A stretch of 64,000 nucleotides of DNA from Azolla caroliniana. Lineage: Eukaryota > Polypodiophyta. Shown here piece by piece: positions 12,481-25,164 of this stretch. The first letter of the stretch is position 1. The number at the start of each line of letters is the position of its first letter. Location of the stretch: NCBI GenBank assembly GCA_043228905.1, contig JBHGNT010000001.1, positions 30,876,001-30,940,000 of the forward strand, read 5' to 3'. The notes below the pieces were generated by a model. The model did not search any database. It was given only the letters and a program-made list of their open reading frames with translations, and was not told the origin of the DNA. The position numbers were made by a program, and so were the translations under genes.

Positions 12481-14015
12481 TTATGAATTATTGAAAATCT
12501 TATATGATCCAACATCAATGGAGATAAATCTGATGGCCCCAATGGAACCCATTATAGCTACGCATGAGTAGACGAAAATAATGGAGGTATTTAACCCCCA
12601 AGTTAGTAGCATTTTTGGCCTCTTAACCACCAAGTAGGCAATAGATGGTATCACAAAATCAAGGGGAGTAAACCCAATGGCTCCACACAAGGCCACAAAG
12701 TCACCAAAGAAAGGCATTGCACATGCAATCAATGTTATTAACACTATGTAGATACTTGTTATTATTAATCGATTCATAATGTTTTGAATATTTAATGGTC
12801 CCTTCTTCTCATCAATGAACTTTGACTCGATATTAGCATATGTTGGTCTACAATATATCTGGCATTAAAAAGACCCAATGAAAATAAAATGTTAAAAGGA
12901 TCCATATGAGAGCAATATGTGTAGTGCAAATTTAGTTTATTTTGTATGTGTATGAATTACCCATATACACCATATTATGTGCATATTCCACGCACATATA
13001 TTCTAAGATTATTTATTTATTTATTTATGTGTGTGTGTTTGTTTATTGTGATAAGACAATAACATTATTCCAAAAGGTTAACACTGTATCTATTATTCAT
13101 ATAATTTTAACACCTATGGTAATTAGTTTCAAGAGATGGTTTTGCACCATGTTGATTTTACCTGGTAGCAACCGGCAATTTGTACTATTGCAAAGGCATT
13201 ACTTAAAAGTAGAGCCCAATTTGGTTTGCTAAAGGAGCTCAAAAGGTATGGATTCACACTTGATCCAAATGCCCAATATCCAACACATGCAAGTGACCAA
13301 TATGTAAATATGATAGTGACATAAGCTCCGGAGATGCCCTTATACATGTTCATCTTTCTTGGTTCCTTTAGTGTGCTCTGCGAAAGAATCCATTGAAACA
13401 TTTAATGAGCAAGTTCATTACAAATGTATATGGAGAGTATTACATATTGCCCTTTTGTACTTGAAAAGTAGACAGAGCCACATAATGCTAGCCAACATTG
13501 TGATTAGAACTTAGAAAAACTAATCAAAATGGGATTAGGAACAACCACAACAAAACTATGGTATGACACAACCACAAGTAGCAATCAATCACAATGCTAA
13601 GAAGCGTAATTAGCCCTGATCACAATGCAGAATTTGTATTCCTCTTAATCACTCAGAGTAAGATGGAATGGAGTCTATATTGACTTGTTTTTGCCGAATA
13701 TCCATCCATACTTTGATAATTACCGAATCACATTCCTTTTTCGGCTTGATAATTGGGTGGAAATACATGAAGTTCTTGCAAGATTACTAAATTAAATGTC
13801 AATTCGCATAATTTCCATGCATTCTACATGATTATATATTGCAATCAAACTAATTAGTTGGCTCATTTAAGAGATTTGTTCTTCATTATGCTTAGTAGAA
13901 ATTAATTATGCATTAATGGGCCTGTAAATTACTAATTATAGCTAGTAATTACTGACATAATAGTGCCTAATTGTTGTCACAAATTTAGTATCATAACTTA
14001 TGTTTGCATTTTAGC

Positions 14016-14077
<62 letters not shown>

Positions 14078-16793
14078 ACTTGTATCTCTGGCAACATGGC
14101 ATCTCCAAATGAGAAAGCAATTGTTCCTAATGCAGAAAGAACTCCGAACACTTTGGATGATGTGGTTCCATGAAGATTGTAGTCAATAGTTGCGCGATCA
14201 AGTTTCAAACCTATACATGATTTGTTCGATTAAGTTAGCCCATGATATCCAAATGTTTGGAACCCTTAATAAACCATTAGCTCGAAATCATACATAACAT
14301 GGGAGTGTACATATGGAAGTTGTTATTCAGGAATGAAGACCTAAGCTATCACCATGAATTCACCATTACATGGTGACAACAAAGTCTAACACGTAAAACT
14401 ATCAACAATAGTATGACAATTTGATCATTACCATCATATATTGATAAAAATATTGCGGTTATGGTGAAGCCAATAGTGCAAAAAGTACAAATACAATTGA
14501 ACCATCGAAGAGAGTGGATTGTTGGGAGTTGAGAAAGCCCCAGTTCAAATAGTCCAAATATTATAATAAATTCCTGAAGATTCATGTTGTTGCCTTCATG
14601 GTACACCTTATATATTTCCTACACAAGAAACTCAAATTTAGCATTTATAATCCATGGTATCTGGAGATGGACAATGTGTCATGTTGAGAATTTGGTAATT
14701 AAGCCAAATTCACAATCAAACACAAAAACTTCTTCCAATAATGATGAAATTGAGGCCTAGAGAAATTACTAGACCACTCTGAGGTCATTTCTCTATAAAC
14801 TTCTTCCAATATTTGTGCAAATCCGATATTAGAGTCATATTCAAAATAGATTCAATATGTGCACACCATGTTACATGTATGAGTAGAAACATACAACATA
14901 TGGATTTCAGTGCATAATATCGATGCCTCAAGCTAACCACGTACCACAATTGCATAAGTTTATTATTGTGCATCATGACAACATATATACAAGTTAGTAG
15001 TGACACCCAAAACATTATTACCTATCTATAATCCATGCTTATGCCATTTTATTTTTATTTTTTTATCCGTGCATATGCGAATCAAGTTGCACAATAATTG
15101 GTCTCACTTTCATGCTAGTTGCTGCCGCGATTTGAATTGCAATGTTGTTCCCTATGGAAGCTACCTGCTGAAAAAAAATCACGGCATAGTAGCCACGCTT
15201 TCCTGCAAAGAAAAGAAATAACAAAATGGTCGATATTAGATAATGAGCAAGACATAGGGAACTATTGTTACTAGACCATGTAGAGGTTGGCCCATGTATT
15301 ATTGTCAAACATTCATTAGACAAACATTGTATATGACATATGTCATGGCTAACTATTTCCAAGTTGTCACCTCAAAAATGTTGGAAAATAGATACTCTTT
15401 CTAAGAAACCCTAAAAACAAAAGAAAACAATGCTGTAGATGAGCCGTCGTACTTTGGATATTTGGAAGCACATTATCTTTTAATAACTCCACATCATTGC
15501 CTTCCCTCTTTCACAAAATAGGTTTTTTCATTGCTTGCATATTGCTACCAAAAAATGGATTGGTTTAACTTAAGTTTCTTTAGACTAACTAGCGTATTTT
15601 GATGCCGTTAAACGTGACATCACATAATGTTAGTAGATGGGTAATCTCAAGCTTCATACTTTGGTGATGGGATCCTCTGGAGAAAGAAAAAGGGATATTT
15701 ATGTGGCTATAAAAGATTTGGTGACCTAAATGATATTGCATGTGAAATTCATTACAATGCTTTGTTAGTGGTCATGAAATTTAAGCCTTTCCACAAGTGC
15801 CAAGAAGAGAATTTGGTAATTTTGGTAGGTTTTTACTAGCTTGTTTTTTATGCATATAATTAAAATGGGGACAATTGCATTTTTGGACATGTCTAAACTT
15901 GATTATCAACGATCTTTTTACTTCACTTTCCCGTTGACTAAAAGATGATATAAGTTCCCTTACCATTATTAAAGACTATAATTCTTGGACGTACTTGACC
16001 AACTATTTTTTGGTGTATTCAAAGCAACTGTAATTTATCGGATTGATCCTTAAGTTATGAGTCCTTTAGGAGGTATTTTGTGATGATTATATAGCACAAT
16101 AATTCTACTTTGTAATTTGCTCCCCCACACTCCATAAGCGTTGGCACAAAAGCTCTTTTCAAAACACTACTTGTGCCCATTTGGACGAGAGCTATGATAG
16201 GAATCCTTTTCTTATGAACACTTTTTATTCTTTCAAAATTAATTGTGAAATTCAACCAAGGAGGTACGGTTCCCATCGTCGAGGAAATTAGTGGAGCTTA
16301 GTCGTCTTGTGGTATTGATTGTTTATTTTTCTAAATTGTAGCATATTTATTTATAATCCAAATCACACGAATGAGTGAGGGATGCCTCCTTTATAAACAT
16401 TAAAAAACCTTAAATTTCTATGAATAAATAAACATAATCACATGCTATAAATTGTCAACCCTATATATAAAACATTATCCACGATCATTATCATAAAATG
16501 CATGTGGTCACATTGAAGAAGACGGAAAATGAATTATGAAATTGGAACATGGTGAGGTTTTGTTTGGAGCTCTCTAAATTCCTTCCACCATGTAATGTCA
16601 TGAAGAAAATTCATCATCATTTTCATAAAGAAATAAGGCAAACCATGCAAAGATTTTGATTCTAATCGTGCACTTGCACATGTAATCATGCTCAAAGACA
16701 ACAACATCGATAACATATTTATAGATCATCACAGTATGTTTGTACCATGTACAAACTCTCTTTTTGTATAGACCATGTTCTTTAGCATTCCAA

Positions 16794-16869
<76 letters not shown>

Positions 16870-19107
16870 AATATATCTATCTTTCGTCTTCCGTTTATTT
16901 CTTTCCAGTAAGCACATTACTTATTGTTAAGTTATTTATATAAAAATATCTTGCCCTAGTGGTAAGTTGTTGTTAAACTACCAACTTAGCTACAACTCTC
17001 TCTCTCTTACCATAACAAAAACAAAATTGATTTGATTCCAACACCCGCATACCATAGCAACTACGAGATCACCTTAGGTTCTAATAGTTGGGCTTGGTGG
17101 TTTACAATTTAGTATCAAAGTTTTACCCTTCCCATGGGGTAGCCTATCCCATCTCATACATCACTATCTGTCTGTCATGAGTCGTGAATGCAAATGTTGA
17201 TTCTTTTTTCCAAAATTATAATACTATTCAGACCATTTCAAAGAGATTATGAGGTTAACATAAACAAAGATATTTTTTGAAGATGGGATCTACAAAGCAA
17301 AAGACTTTTTTGTGTCAAGACTAAAGAGCATATCTACAAAGCCAAAGACATTTTATGTCAAGATTAAAGAGCATATCTACAAAGTCACATTGAATATTCT
17401 TCTAATTCTATACACTTCAATTGACTCTATTTTACAGAAATGATACCGATGTAAATAAAGATCATTGCCTTTTATTTTGAGGTGGGTTCTAACTTCAAAG
17501 TTAAAAAGAATTAGTTTGTACAAACTTCATATGCGTCCAATAAAAGTTTAGCCAAATAGGTTGGGAAATTTCCCAATATGTGGTTTTCTAAATTGAACAT
17601 ACCATTGCACAACCCAAATGTTTAGAACTTTTACCTTCCATTAATGAGAACCAATGAAAGGTCATTATCAATGCTAATGCAAACAATGGAAGGTCATTGG
17701 TAATGTGTATGCTATTGCAAGTGTAAGTACCACCTTACAAATCACATATTTTGTCATTACTATGGTATGACATTCATCATTAGCCTTTTTAGTGTTCACA
17801 AACTAGTAGTGAAGAAAAAGATTGTTCATACTTAATGATTGATGTTGACCATTAGACAAATCTTAACTTTTCTTTGATCAACATTACCTTTATTGGTATC
17901 TTGACTATTAGAATGAGTTTGATATCTTGCTTGATGGATAAGTTAATCCAATTGAAAACTTATCTAAACATTGAGAATTTGTGGACTAAAATCGAAAGGT
18001 ATCTTTGCATTGCTTGACAACTCTATGGTAACACCCATCTTTTGTTATCGATGCCTTTCTTTAATGCTATTCTTTTCTTTAAGAGTAAATTGTTGAAGGG
18101 TGTTTATGACAAATACAAAGGAATTGCGGGGAACTTGAGAAAACATTGTATGATTGATGATTAACAGAGTGATTAACCCCAATGCTCAAGTCCACACCAA
18201 CCAATTTTATGTTGCAAACATATGAAGCACACCATCATGTGTATACATTTGAATGTTAATATTTTTTGACGATGTAAAGCTTATGGTCTATAGGTAAAGA
18301 TTTGTAGGGACAATTCAGTAGATTCAAATTCACATTACCAAAACCTTATTTTGAATCCCTCTTTCATTTGAAGGACTATATAATCATTATCACTACCTAC
18401 ATAAACACACACAAACACACACACACACACACATACATACATACATACATACATACATACATACATACACACTCACACTCACACACACTCATATGCACAT
18501 AAACATACATACACACACATACACAAAGAAAGAATGAGAAGAAGATAAAGTAGTACCGAAGATGCTCAAGGCGAGATGCCGATAAGTTGGATGATCCAAG
18601 CCATCCCAAGCCCAAAGAGAAGCTAAGAGGATGCTATTATACCATGTCACCAAGGTGCCAACAACCAACATAAGACACCCTACAGAGAGAACCCAACCAA
18701 GAAACACATGGCATCATCAGCACACGTGATCAAGATAAACGAATTTGGAAAACCGAAAACATTTAGGAACATTTGAGTATATGTGCAGAGATTGAGTGAG
18801 TGAGTAGTGTTGGTGGATGTTAAGGAATTGTATCAATGAATGCTTCTTCAATAGAATGAGAAAGGGGGAGTGTATAGTTAAGAGATGGGTTAAGTAAGTA
18901 AGTAAGTAAGTAAGAGCGACCTGTGGTCCATCCGAGGGAGGCGAGAGCAAAGGGGAGGGGAGAATAAGCAGCAGGTGTGGCGATGGTGGTGGCTATGTGG
19001 AAGGCAGCATGTGCCCATTTCCCTCCTCTGCTCTCTGTCTTCAACTCCAACCCCATCTCCATCTCTGTCTCCCTCTCTATTTCTGCCTCTCCAGACTTCA
19101 CACACAT
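12481..19107 (-). CDS. AAAP family amino-acid / GABA-type transporter, 7 exons
   Basis: Multi-pass membrane permease (Aa_trans fold) that likely moves an amino acid, GABA or proline-like substrate with protons; the exact substrate cannot be read. Exons (minus, 5' to 3'): 19107-18921, 18679-18557, 15202-15108, 14618-14432, 14210-14080, 13377-13162, 12858-12481. All phases match and give 438 aa, normal for the family. Hallmarks: GKWAHAAFHIATTIATPA near residue 35 (first TM), LGWTTG at the exon 1/2 join, QLPTIHSLR in exon 4, FGDAMLPEIQ at the end of exon 5, GYWAFG in exon 6, AMPFFGDF and PLDFVIP in exon 7. The start could instead be a downstream Met in exon 1, such as the Met of MEMGLELK. Intron 2 (15203-18556) is 3.35 kb and carries microsatellites; exon 5's donor abuts a GA/CT tract. 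Convergent with HAC. Confidence 0.9.
14019..14074. repeat. (GA)n microsatellite beside a splice donor
   Basis: About 28 uninterrupted GA units. On the transporter (minus) strand it reads (CT)n and starts five bases after the donor of exon 5 (GTAATT at 14079-14074). Confidence 0.95.
16796..16864. repeat. Compound (CA)n(CT)n microsatellite
   Basis: About 16 CA units run directly into about 18 CT units, inside transporter intron 2. Confidence 0.95.
17287..17392. repeat. ~45-50 bp tandem repeat in transporter intron 2
   Basis: The phrase ATCTACAAAGC-CAAAGAC...GTCAAGA-TAAAGAGCAT occurs twice in tandem and begins a third time (ATCTACAAAGTCAC), with mismatches. No coding. Confidence 0.7.
18405..18530. 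repeat. CA / CATA microsatellite cluster
   Basis: Runs of CACA and CATA units close to the exon 2 donor of the transporter, in intron 2. The open frames here are low-complexity artefacts. Confidence 0.9.
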
Positions 19108-19220
19108 TTATACATACATACATACCTACATATGTATATGTATACATATAAAGAGAGAGAGAGAGAGAGAGAATTAATTTTGTTCTTTGAGTTTTGGGGG
19201 AAGGGGGATTTGAACCATTG
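19108..19220 (-). promoter_or_regulatory. Probable transporter core promoter / 5'-UTR
   Basis: Directly upstream of the transporter start lie TATG/CATA repeats and a TTATATGTATAC stretch (about 19138-19152), then a (GA)n tract (19153-19172) that reads CT on the gene strand. A TATA-like segment plus a CT tract is a common plant promoter layout, but no transcription start can be fixed. Confidence 0.3.
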
Positions 19221-19470
19221 ACTTTTGGTAGTGTGTTTTGGTTGGTTTCACACCGGGAATGGATGAGTCAACATTCCCTGGCCTCTCCCAATCTCTCTCT
19301 TTGGGCACATGTATCCCCACGATGACCCTCACTCGCATGTTCAATTCATCTGCCTACCTTGTTTCTGAACTCAACTCATCCTAGACACAAAAACAAACCG
19401 AGTCATTGATATGTGTTCCTTTGCAATCTCGTTGGCCCATCACTTACAACTTGCCTATTCAGGTTTTAGA

Positions 19471-19715
19471 ATGCTCTGTAGGTTAGCACTTTCAAATAGT
19501 TGTTTGTGTTGTGTGTGGTGAATGCTCCCTACGTTAGTGCTTCCAGATAGGTGGTGTTTGTGTGTGATGAATGCTCCCAAGGTTAGCGCTTCCATATATG
19601 TGTGTCTTGTTTGTCTTTGATGAATTCTCCTTATGTAAGTGCTTTCATATGTGTGTATTGTTTGCTTGTGATGAATGCTCCCTAGGTAAGTGCTTCCGGA
19701 TGGGATCACTTGGAC
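19471..19715. repeat. ~51-bp tandem repeat, about 4.6 copies
   Basis: Copies start near 19471, 19522, 19571, 19624 and 19675. Each begins ATGCTCCCTAGGTTAGTGCTTCC and continues with a GTGTGTTTGT-rich tail ending GTGATGA, with roughly 15-25% divergence. Confidence 0.85.
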
Positions 19716-20336
19716 TCTTTCATTCCTTTCTCTCTCTTTTTGTTTGGTTTTGAAACTGTCACACCTTTATCCATTAATCTCTGCCTAAATACCCCATGTG
19801 CTACATGTCTCCTTGAGTCTCTTTGTATCCGTTCCAATCCATTCAGTACAAAAGATTTTCTTTTTGTAAGGTACGCCCGCGATTACTTTGTGTAAATCCA
19901 CAACGAAGAGATGTCAAATCTGATTCTAACCCGAATGCTTTAATGCACTCCTGATGTGGAAAATAGTCTAAGAGGGTACAAAAATCATCGAGACAACAGT
20001 CTAGATAACCTCCTTGTCAACCAACAAACTAACAAACTATTAATGGAATTAGATGCAATGTGTACACATAATAGGTATCAATCAAACCCCAAGACACCAC
20101 CAAGAGTCTTATTTCTACATCAATTAACAAACTTTTAATTCAATTGATCTTCATCATTGCATGTCAACCACCACCTACTTATGAAGAGTAAAAACATTAT
20201 AGACTAATAATCGTTATTTTTTCTTTGAAAGGATGTATTAAAGCTGTTTATAACTTCATATTTTCAAATGTCTTTTTACCATTGTGTGAATCTTAAAGTT
20301 GAAAAAATATATCTTCTATTCACTCTCTCCCAAATG

Positions 20337-20338
<2 letters not shown>

Positions 20339-20388
<50 letters not shown>
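20339..20388. repeat. (CT)n microsatellite
   Basis: About 25 CT units, unbroken. Confidence 0.95.
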
Positions 20389-20389
<1 letters not shown>

Positions 20390-23130
20390 GCTTGGGTACA
20401 TGGTTTGCCCAATAATTATTCCTCTATTGTCCCTTAAAATTTGCTCCATTGTGCCCCTTTGTCTTGCGCAAAACAAAGATATAGAATGTAGATACATTAC
20501 ACGTCTTTATGAAACAACCACAAACAACTCGAAAGAAGATACATTAAGATGAAAGTCATGGTCACATCAACCCAACACGTTAGGAACCTACAAGGACGTG
20601 TCATTTACATATCATTAAGTGATAAGTAATTATGCCTTCTTTGCACATAAAGAACTTACAATGGAGAATCAAGCATGGAGTTGCTAGAGAGAGCATATTC
20701 ACCTTTTCTTGTTGTAGTATACCCAAGAGTCCTACAAGCAAATCATATACTACTCTTTGAGAAAGCTTCCTACACCTAGTCATTCATTGTACCGGATGAT
20801 TATACAATTCTCAAATAAATCTACCACCATCCCCATCTTGTAGGTAAATGCACGTGCCCCTTGTCTCAACAAAGAGGAACATTTGGAACGAGATTCTCAT
20901 AACTTAGAATAACTCCTTAGGCCAAAGATTATGCGGTCATCATCCCTACAATCAAATGTGCTATGTTTATTTCTGTCATTCTTGGAAGATCCTACAACTC
21001 ATGTACCTGTTTTTCATGGAATCTCCATGGTTTATGGATTATTTTTTAACCTAAGGTTCACTTAAGTCTAAGTACGTAGTTCCTTATTAGGCACATCTCC
21101 ATCATTCTAGTTCATCTTCAAACCCGCTATCAGCCACACAATGTTGTCGATATCCCACCTATCATTGTCTCTATTGAACCTTTTTTGGGTAAGACATGGA
21201 CATGATCATTGGCATCACATCTGAGATCTCACATCAATCACTAGTCAATGTTTTGTTTCAAACAACAACAAATTGAACACAATACATCATCCATTGAGTC
21301 TTTATAAAGAATGAAGCATTTGTGCACAAATGTAAGTTGAAATGATCACCTACCTTTTTAGTCACAAACATCAAATAGGTTGAAGAAAATATCGACTAGG
21401 CAAGTATAACCATTGTGGTCACAAATGTTATGGAGATAGAGGAAAAATTCAAGACAATTACAAACCTTTCATGTCTCAAATAATGACTACAAAAAGATAG
21501 TTATTATTAATGCATTAATTCTTCCCAAATGAATTAGCTAGTTTATGGTCAATTTTGATGTGGCAAAAACCACAATAATTTGTTAGGCTTATGTAGAAGG
21601 TCAAATGTCAACGTGTTCTTTTTTCCAAAAAAAAGATACTACATTAGTATTAGAAAACGTCATAGGGCTATCCATACAAGATTGTTGAGATATCAAGCTC
21701 AACTAAGTTTAGTCATTTAGTTAACCACATAATTTAGTAGTTACCTAGATAGAATCTAGTTAGTGTGTTGACTTGAAAGCCTTAAATAGGATTCTGTACT
21801 TACGTGGGATACATTCTAGATCCTCCACTCACATGTTCATTTATAATAGGACTTATATCTTTGTACCTATATTCTACTCACACATGTGCACTCTTGCACA
21901 TGAGATCTATATATACCTTATTGTGGGTACTTTTGTAACTTGATGTTTTTAATATAGAGAAAGGTCTTTAGCTACACTCTTGTTAATCATCCCATATTTA
22001 TCTTATTGCTCATAAGTGTATCTTCCTCTCGCTCTTTCCCTCTCACATACACACACACACACACATCACATAATGTTCCATTGCTTAATCACATATGTGA
22101 TCTACTACTTACATAATTAAACACTAATTAACCCTTAGTTAATTATCGAATTATTAACAAAGACATACTACATATCCCCTTTTTTTCTAAATTCCAACCA
22201 TCGGCTTAAATAAATACTTTGATGTAGGGTTAAACAAATGTCCACATGGTTTACAAATCATCTCCAAATATTAGCATGAAGATCATGCGAGGAGCATGTA
22301 CTAATACATTTTAACATCTTACATAAACAACCTAAATAAACTCTTCAACCATGATACTTAACAATGAAAGGAGATAACCAAGAGAACAATATCCTAGACT
22401 AATACGATATTGAAAAAACTTTAGAGATAAGTTTTAAGTGACCATGTCCCTCTTTCACTTCCTTGTTTCATGTTGACAAGCATTTTGGGCTAGTGAGAGA
22501 GACACCTGGAACACAACATTACATGCAAAGCACAATGTGATGAGCTATGTCTTGTTTCTAAATGTGGTGATAAATTAACACTTAGAACCTATAAGAGAGC
22601 TCCAAGAATTTAACAAAATAGAGAAACAAGCTACTTTTTTTTAGAGAAAACGAAAGTAAAACAACAAAAATAATCTCTACTTGTACATTTCTATATTTAA
22701 TTATTACAATAACTTTCCCCGTTTAGCGCTAACAAGATATTATTCCTAATGAATTAAACTAGGCATATTTCTAAAGGTCTAAACAACAATGCCTGCAAAC
22801 CTTTATAATATTATTTTGAGATAATGAAACTTAGAATCTCATTCCTTAAAAATGGGCTTTACATGATATTCTAAGTTTTTCCACAAAAATAATTACATGT
22901 CCCTTTAAAAGGCAATGTTAGTAATGCATGAGGAACCATTGACTAACAATCAAAAGCATGAGGATCCACCCAATGTGTAGGTTAGAAAACATCCTTTAAA
23001 ACTTACAATGAAGGCATGGGGACCAGACATACACGTGACATAACACATTCAAGGTACTCATTCGTTAGGTTAGTCAACCTGATGAGGGAGTTCTTATGCA
23101 ATGCTTTAATAAGTAGAAATGTGTGTATGA

Positions 23131-23168
23131 GAGAGAGGGAGGGAGGGAGGGAGGGAGGGAGGGAGGGG
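23131..23168. repeat. (GGGA)n microsatellite
   Basis: Seven to eight GGGA units following a GA run. Both the minus-strand frames across it are Pro/Ser artefacts. Confidence 0.9.
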
Positions 23169-23764
23169 GAGAAATTATGGAACAATTTGTCTTAAATCCA
23201 ACATCCATTCGTAAACAAAAGATATTATGGAATTTATAAAGCATCCATTTGTTGTTGTGAAGATCCGTCACTATGTGCGGATCGTGAGGCGGAACTGCGG
23301 GGGTTCTAGACCGGAAGGATTCGAAGTTTGTAGTAGCTTTAGCGAGAAAGTATTTAAGATAGATTGAAAGAGAGAGAGATTGAGATAAGATAGAACGCTT
23401 GACTTTAGATTGAGAGAGATTGAAACAGAGAGAGAGAGAGATTAAGATTGAACCCTTGACTTTAGATTTGAGGAACACGATATAATAATCATCAATTGGA
23501 TAACAAATTTTCTTCTTATTAAATTCTTGATTAATACATCGCTTCGCCTTTTTGATCTTTTTCATCCACTCTTTTATAGATGCCCTGATGCATATGATAC
23601 ATGTGAGGGTACAAGACATGCATACAATGCATGTAATGCATGTTTGCCATTTGGCACTCATGCATTACATGTGATGCATGATAACCATGTCACTCATTGA
23701 AGCTCTAATATGAGAATTTGCATGTGAAACTATAATGATAGAAAAAACATTTCTAGAGAAATGA

Positions 23765-23830
23765 CTTGGCTTAGTAGTAAGCTTACTGCCTCCTATCTTG
23801 AAGGTGCAAGGTTCAAGCCTTGCTTGGATC
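23765..23830 (+). mobile_element. tRNA-like SINE head (candidate)
   Basis: A Pol III internal promoter pair is visible: box A-like TGGCTTAGTAGT (23767-23778) and box B-like GGTTCAAGCCT (23810-23820), 31 bases apart as in tRNA. The intervening sequence does not fold into a recognisable tRNA, so a SINE head or tRNA relic is more likely than a functional tRNA. Confidence 0.45.
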
Positions 23831-24300
23831 TCTTTGTATACAAATTTTTACTAGGTTTTTTAGTCTAGATGATTTTGTTCGTTTCACATCGAAATCATCG
23901 CGATCAACCTATCCAATCGATCCGTCTATCCGGTCCAGTTTCGATGTCGGTGTCGGTCCTAGTTTGGTCGACGTCCCCGTTCGGTTCCAGTTCCGGTTTT
24001 GTCACCGTCCGTCCGTTCCCGTTCCCGTTCCGTCGTCGTCCGTCTGGTTCCATCGCCGCCCACATAAACCACGACGACAAGTTAACCAAGTAAGTGCTCA
24101 TGACAATCCCATCTCAATTTCTGCCCCGCCTTCTTATAACCCAAGGAGGCCTAGTAGTCCTTATCATAAAGATACATTTGATGTCTTGAGCCAATTAGAT
24201 GATGTGTTAAACGAGTAAGTCCGGACAAAATTGGAGCCATTTGGTTGGACAACCCTAGGCATGTAACGTTCGTCCCTAGTTGTGATGGATGAATAGACAC
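23831..24300. other. GC-richer transposon-like segment
   Basis: The composition shifts to C/G-rich with repeated CCGGTTCC/GTCCGTTCC words between about 23900 and 24060. A 132-codon plus-strand frame (23820-24218) crosses it but shows no known domain and is full of short-period repetition. On the minus strand this lies downstream of the HSE/TATA module at 24302-24345, so it could be that module's transcribed leader. Confidence 0.4.
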
Positions 24301-24301
24301 C

Positions 24302-24424
24302 TATTTATAAGTCCTTATGGAGTATTCTAGAATGTTCTAGAATATTTTTGATATTTTTGATATTTAATATAATCATGGAATATCCTAGAATGTTTTAGAA
24401 TACTTTAGAATGTTCTAGAATACT
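24302..24424 (-). promoter_or_regulatory. Heat-shock-element cluster over a TATA box
   Basis: At 24325-24342 the sequence TTCTAGAATGTTCTAGAA is a perfect four-unit heat shock element (alternating TTC and GAA at 5-bp steps). A second GAA-TTC-GAA triplet lies at 24408-24420. On the minus strand the HSE is followed after about 15 bp by CTTATAAATAGG (TATA box, 24312-24301). HSE just upstream of TATA is the standard heat-shock promoter arrangement, also seen in heat-activated LTRs. The motif also arises in AT-rich palindromic repeats, so function is inferred. Confidence 0.45.
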
Positions 24425-24455
24425 CTAAATATCAATAATAACTAATAATACATTT

Positions 24456-25148
24456 ATTATAACCATAGATTGACATATTCGCATTCGTCGAGTTTCCCAT
24501 TCGAATGCAAATGAATACGCATACTAATGGGTGGTCAAGTATTCGTTTAACTAAAAAAAAAGAAATTTGTCTTTTTTAATTTCCTAGGATTAAAAAAAAG
24601 GAACTTGACAACAAATAGGGATAATAAAAGAGGGACTTGGGGATTTGTCACTACTAAAATTTTATAATAAATGTATAACTTATAAATTATAACTATTCGT
24701 TTTATTTTTAATAAATAAATAAAATAAAATAAAGGTTCATTAATTTCTCACTTTTTATTCCCTCAAAATTTATGGATATTTTTATTTTGACATTAAAAAT
24801 AGTACTTCAAAGTTGAAGTTCAAACTAATCATATATTCAAAGTTTATACTAATTATATTTGTATAGTAAATATAAAAATATTCATTTTGTAAAAATTAAT
24901 TAATTAATTGATTAATTAAAATAAGTTTCATAAACTCTCTTGACACTATAATCTATTAATGAATAATTGTTCGTTTTTTGGTAAAATAAATTTATTTAAA
25001 TAAATAAATAAATAAATATCGTATATCTATTTTGCAAAACGAATGGTTTTTTAATATTCTTAGGGCCATTTCATATTCTCGAATATTGAGAATATTGCAC
25101 ATTGAGAATATCGCGAATATCACACATGTGTCAATCTATGATTATAAC
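24456..25148. mobile_element. Second hAT-type non-autonomous element with 8-bp TSD
   Basis: The element body is 24464-25140 (677 bp). It begins CATAGATTGACATATTCGC and ends GCGAATATCACACATG...TGTCAATCTATG, so the outer 12 bases are perfect inverted repeats, with further complementarity after a small insertion. The octamer ATTATAAC flanks it on both sides (24456-24463 and 25141-25148). An 8-bp TSD and a CATAG terminus fit hAT. The interior is extremely AT-rich (TAAATAAATAAA runs) with no coding capacity. Confidence 0.78.
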
Positions 25149-25164
25149 TATACATCATATATGT

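Larger units (their letters stand above)
19222..23760. other. Gene-free AT-rich block with simple repeats
   Basis: No coding gene supported on either strand. It holds the 51-bp tandem array (19471-19715), a (CT)n tract (20339-20388), a CA run near 22050 and a GGGA array (about 23131-23168). A TGTTGA...TATATA...ACTTGATG stretch at 21683-22060 recalls a Copia LTR but lacks a provable partner or TSD. Confidence 0.55.

Noticed and set aside
14004-14208. Frames made of Glu-Arg or Ser-Leu repeats
   Set aside because: Translations of GA/CT microsatellites; the same holds for 16598-16867, 20268-20552 and 44479-44822.
16950-17100. SINE head suggested by GCCCTAGTGGTAAG
   Set aside because: No convincing box B; the nearby GGTTCTAATAG lacks the GTTCGANTC core and the spacing is wrong.
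21683-22060. Solo LTR of a Copia element (TGTTGA start, TATATATA box)
   Set aside because: No recognisable CA end followed by a copy of the AAGAT flank, and no second LTR; kept only as a remark.
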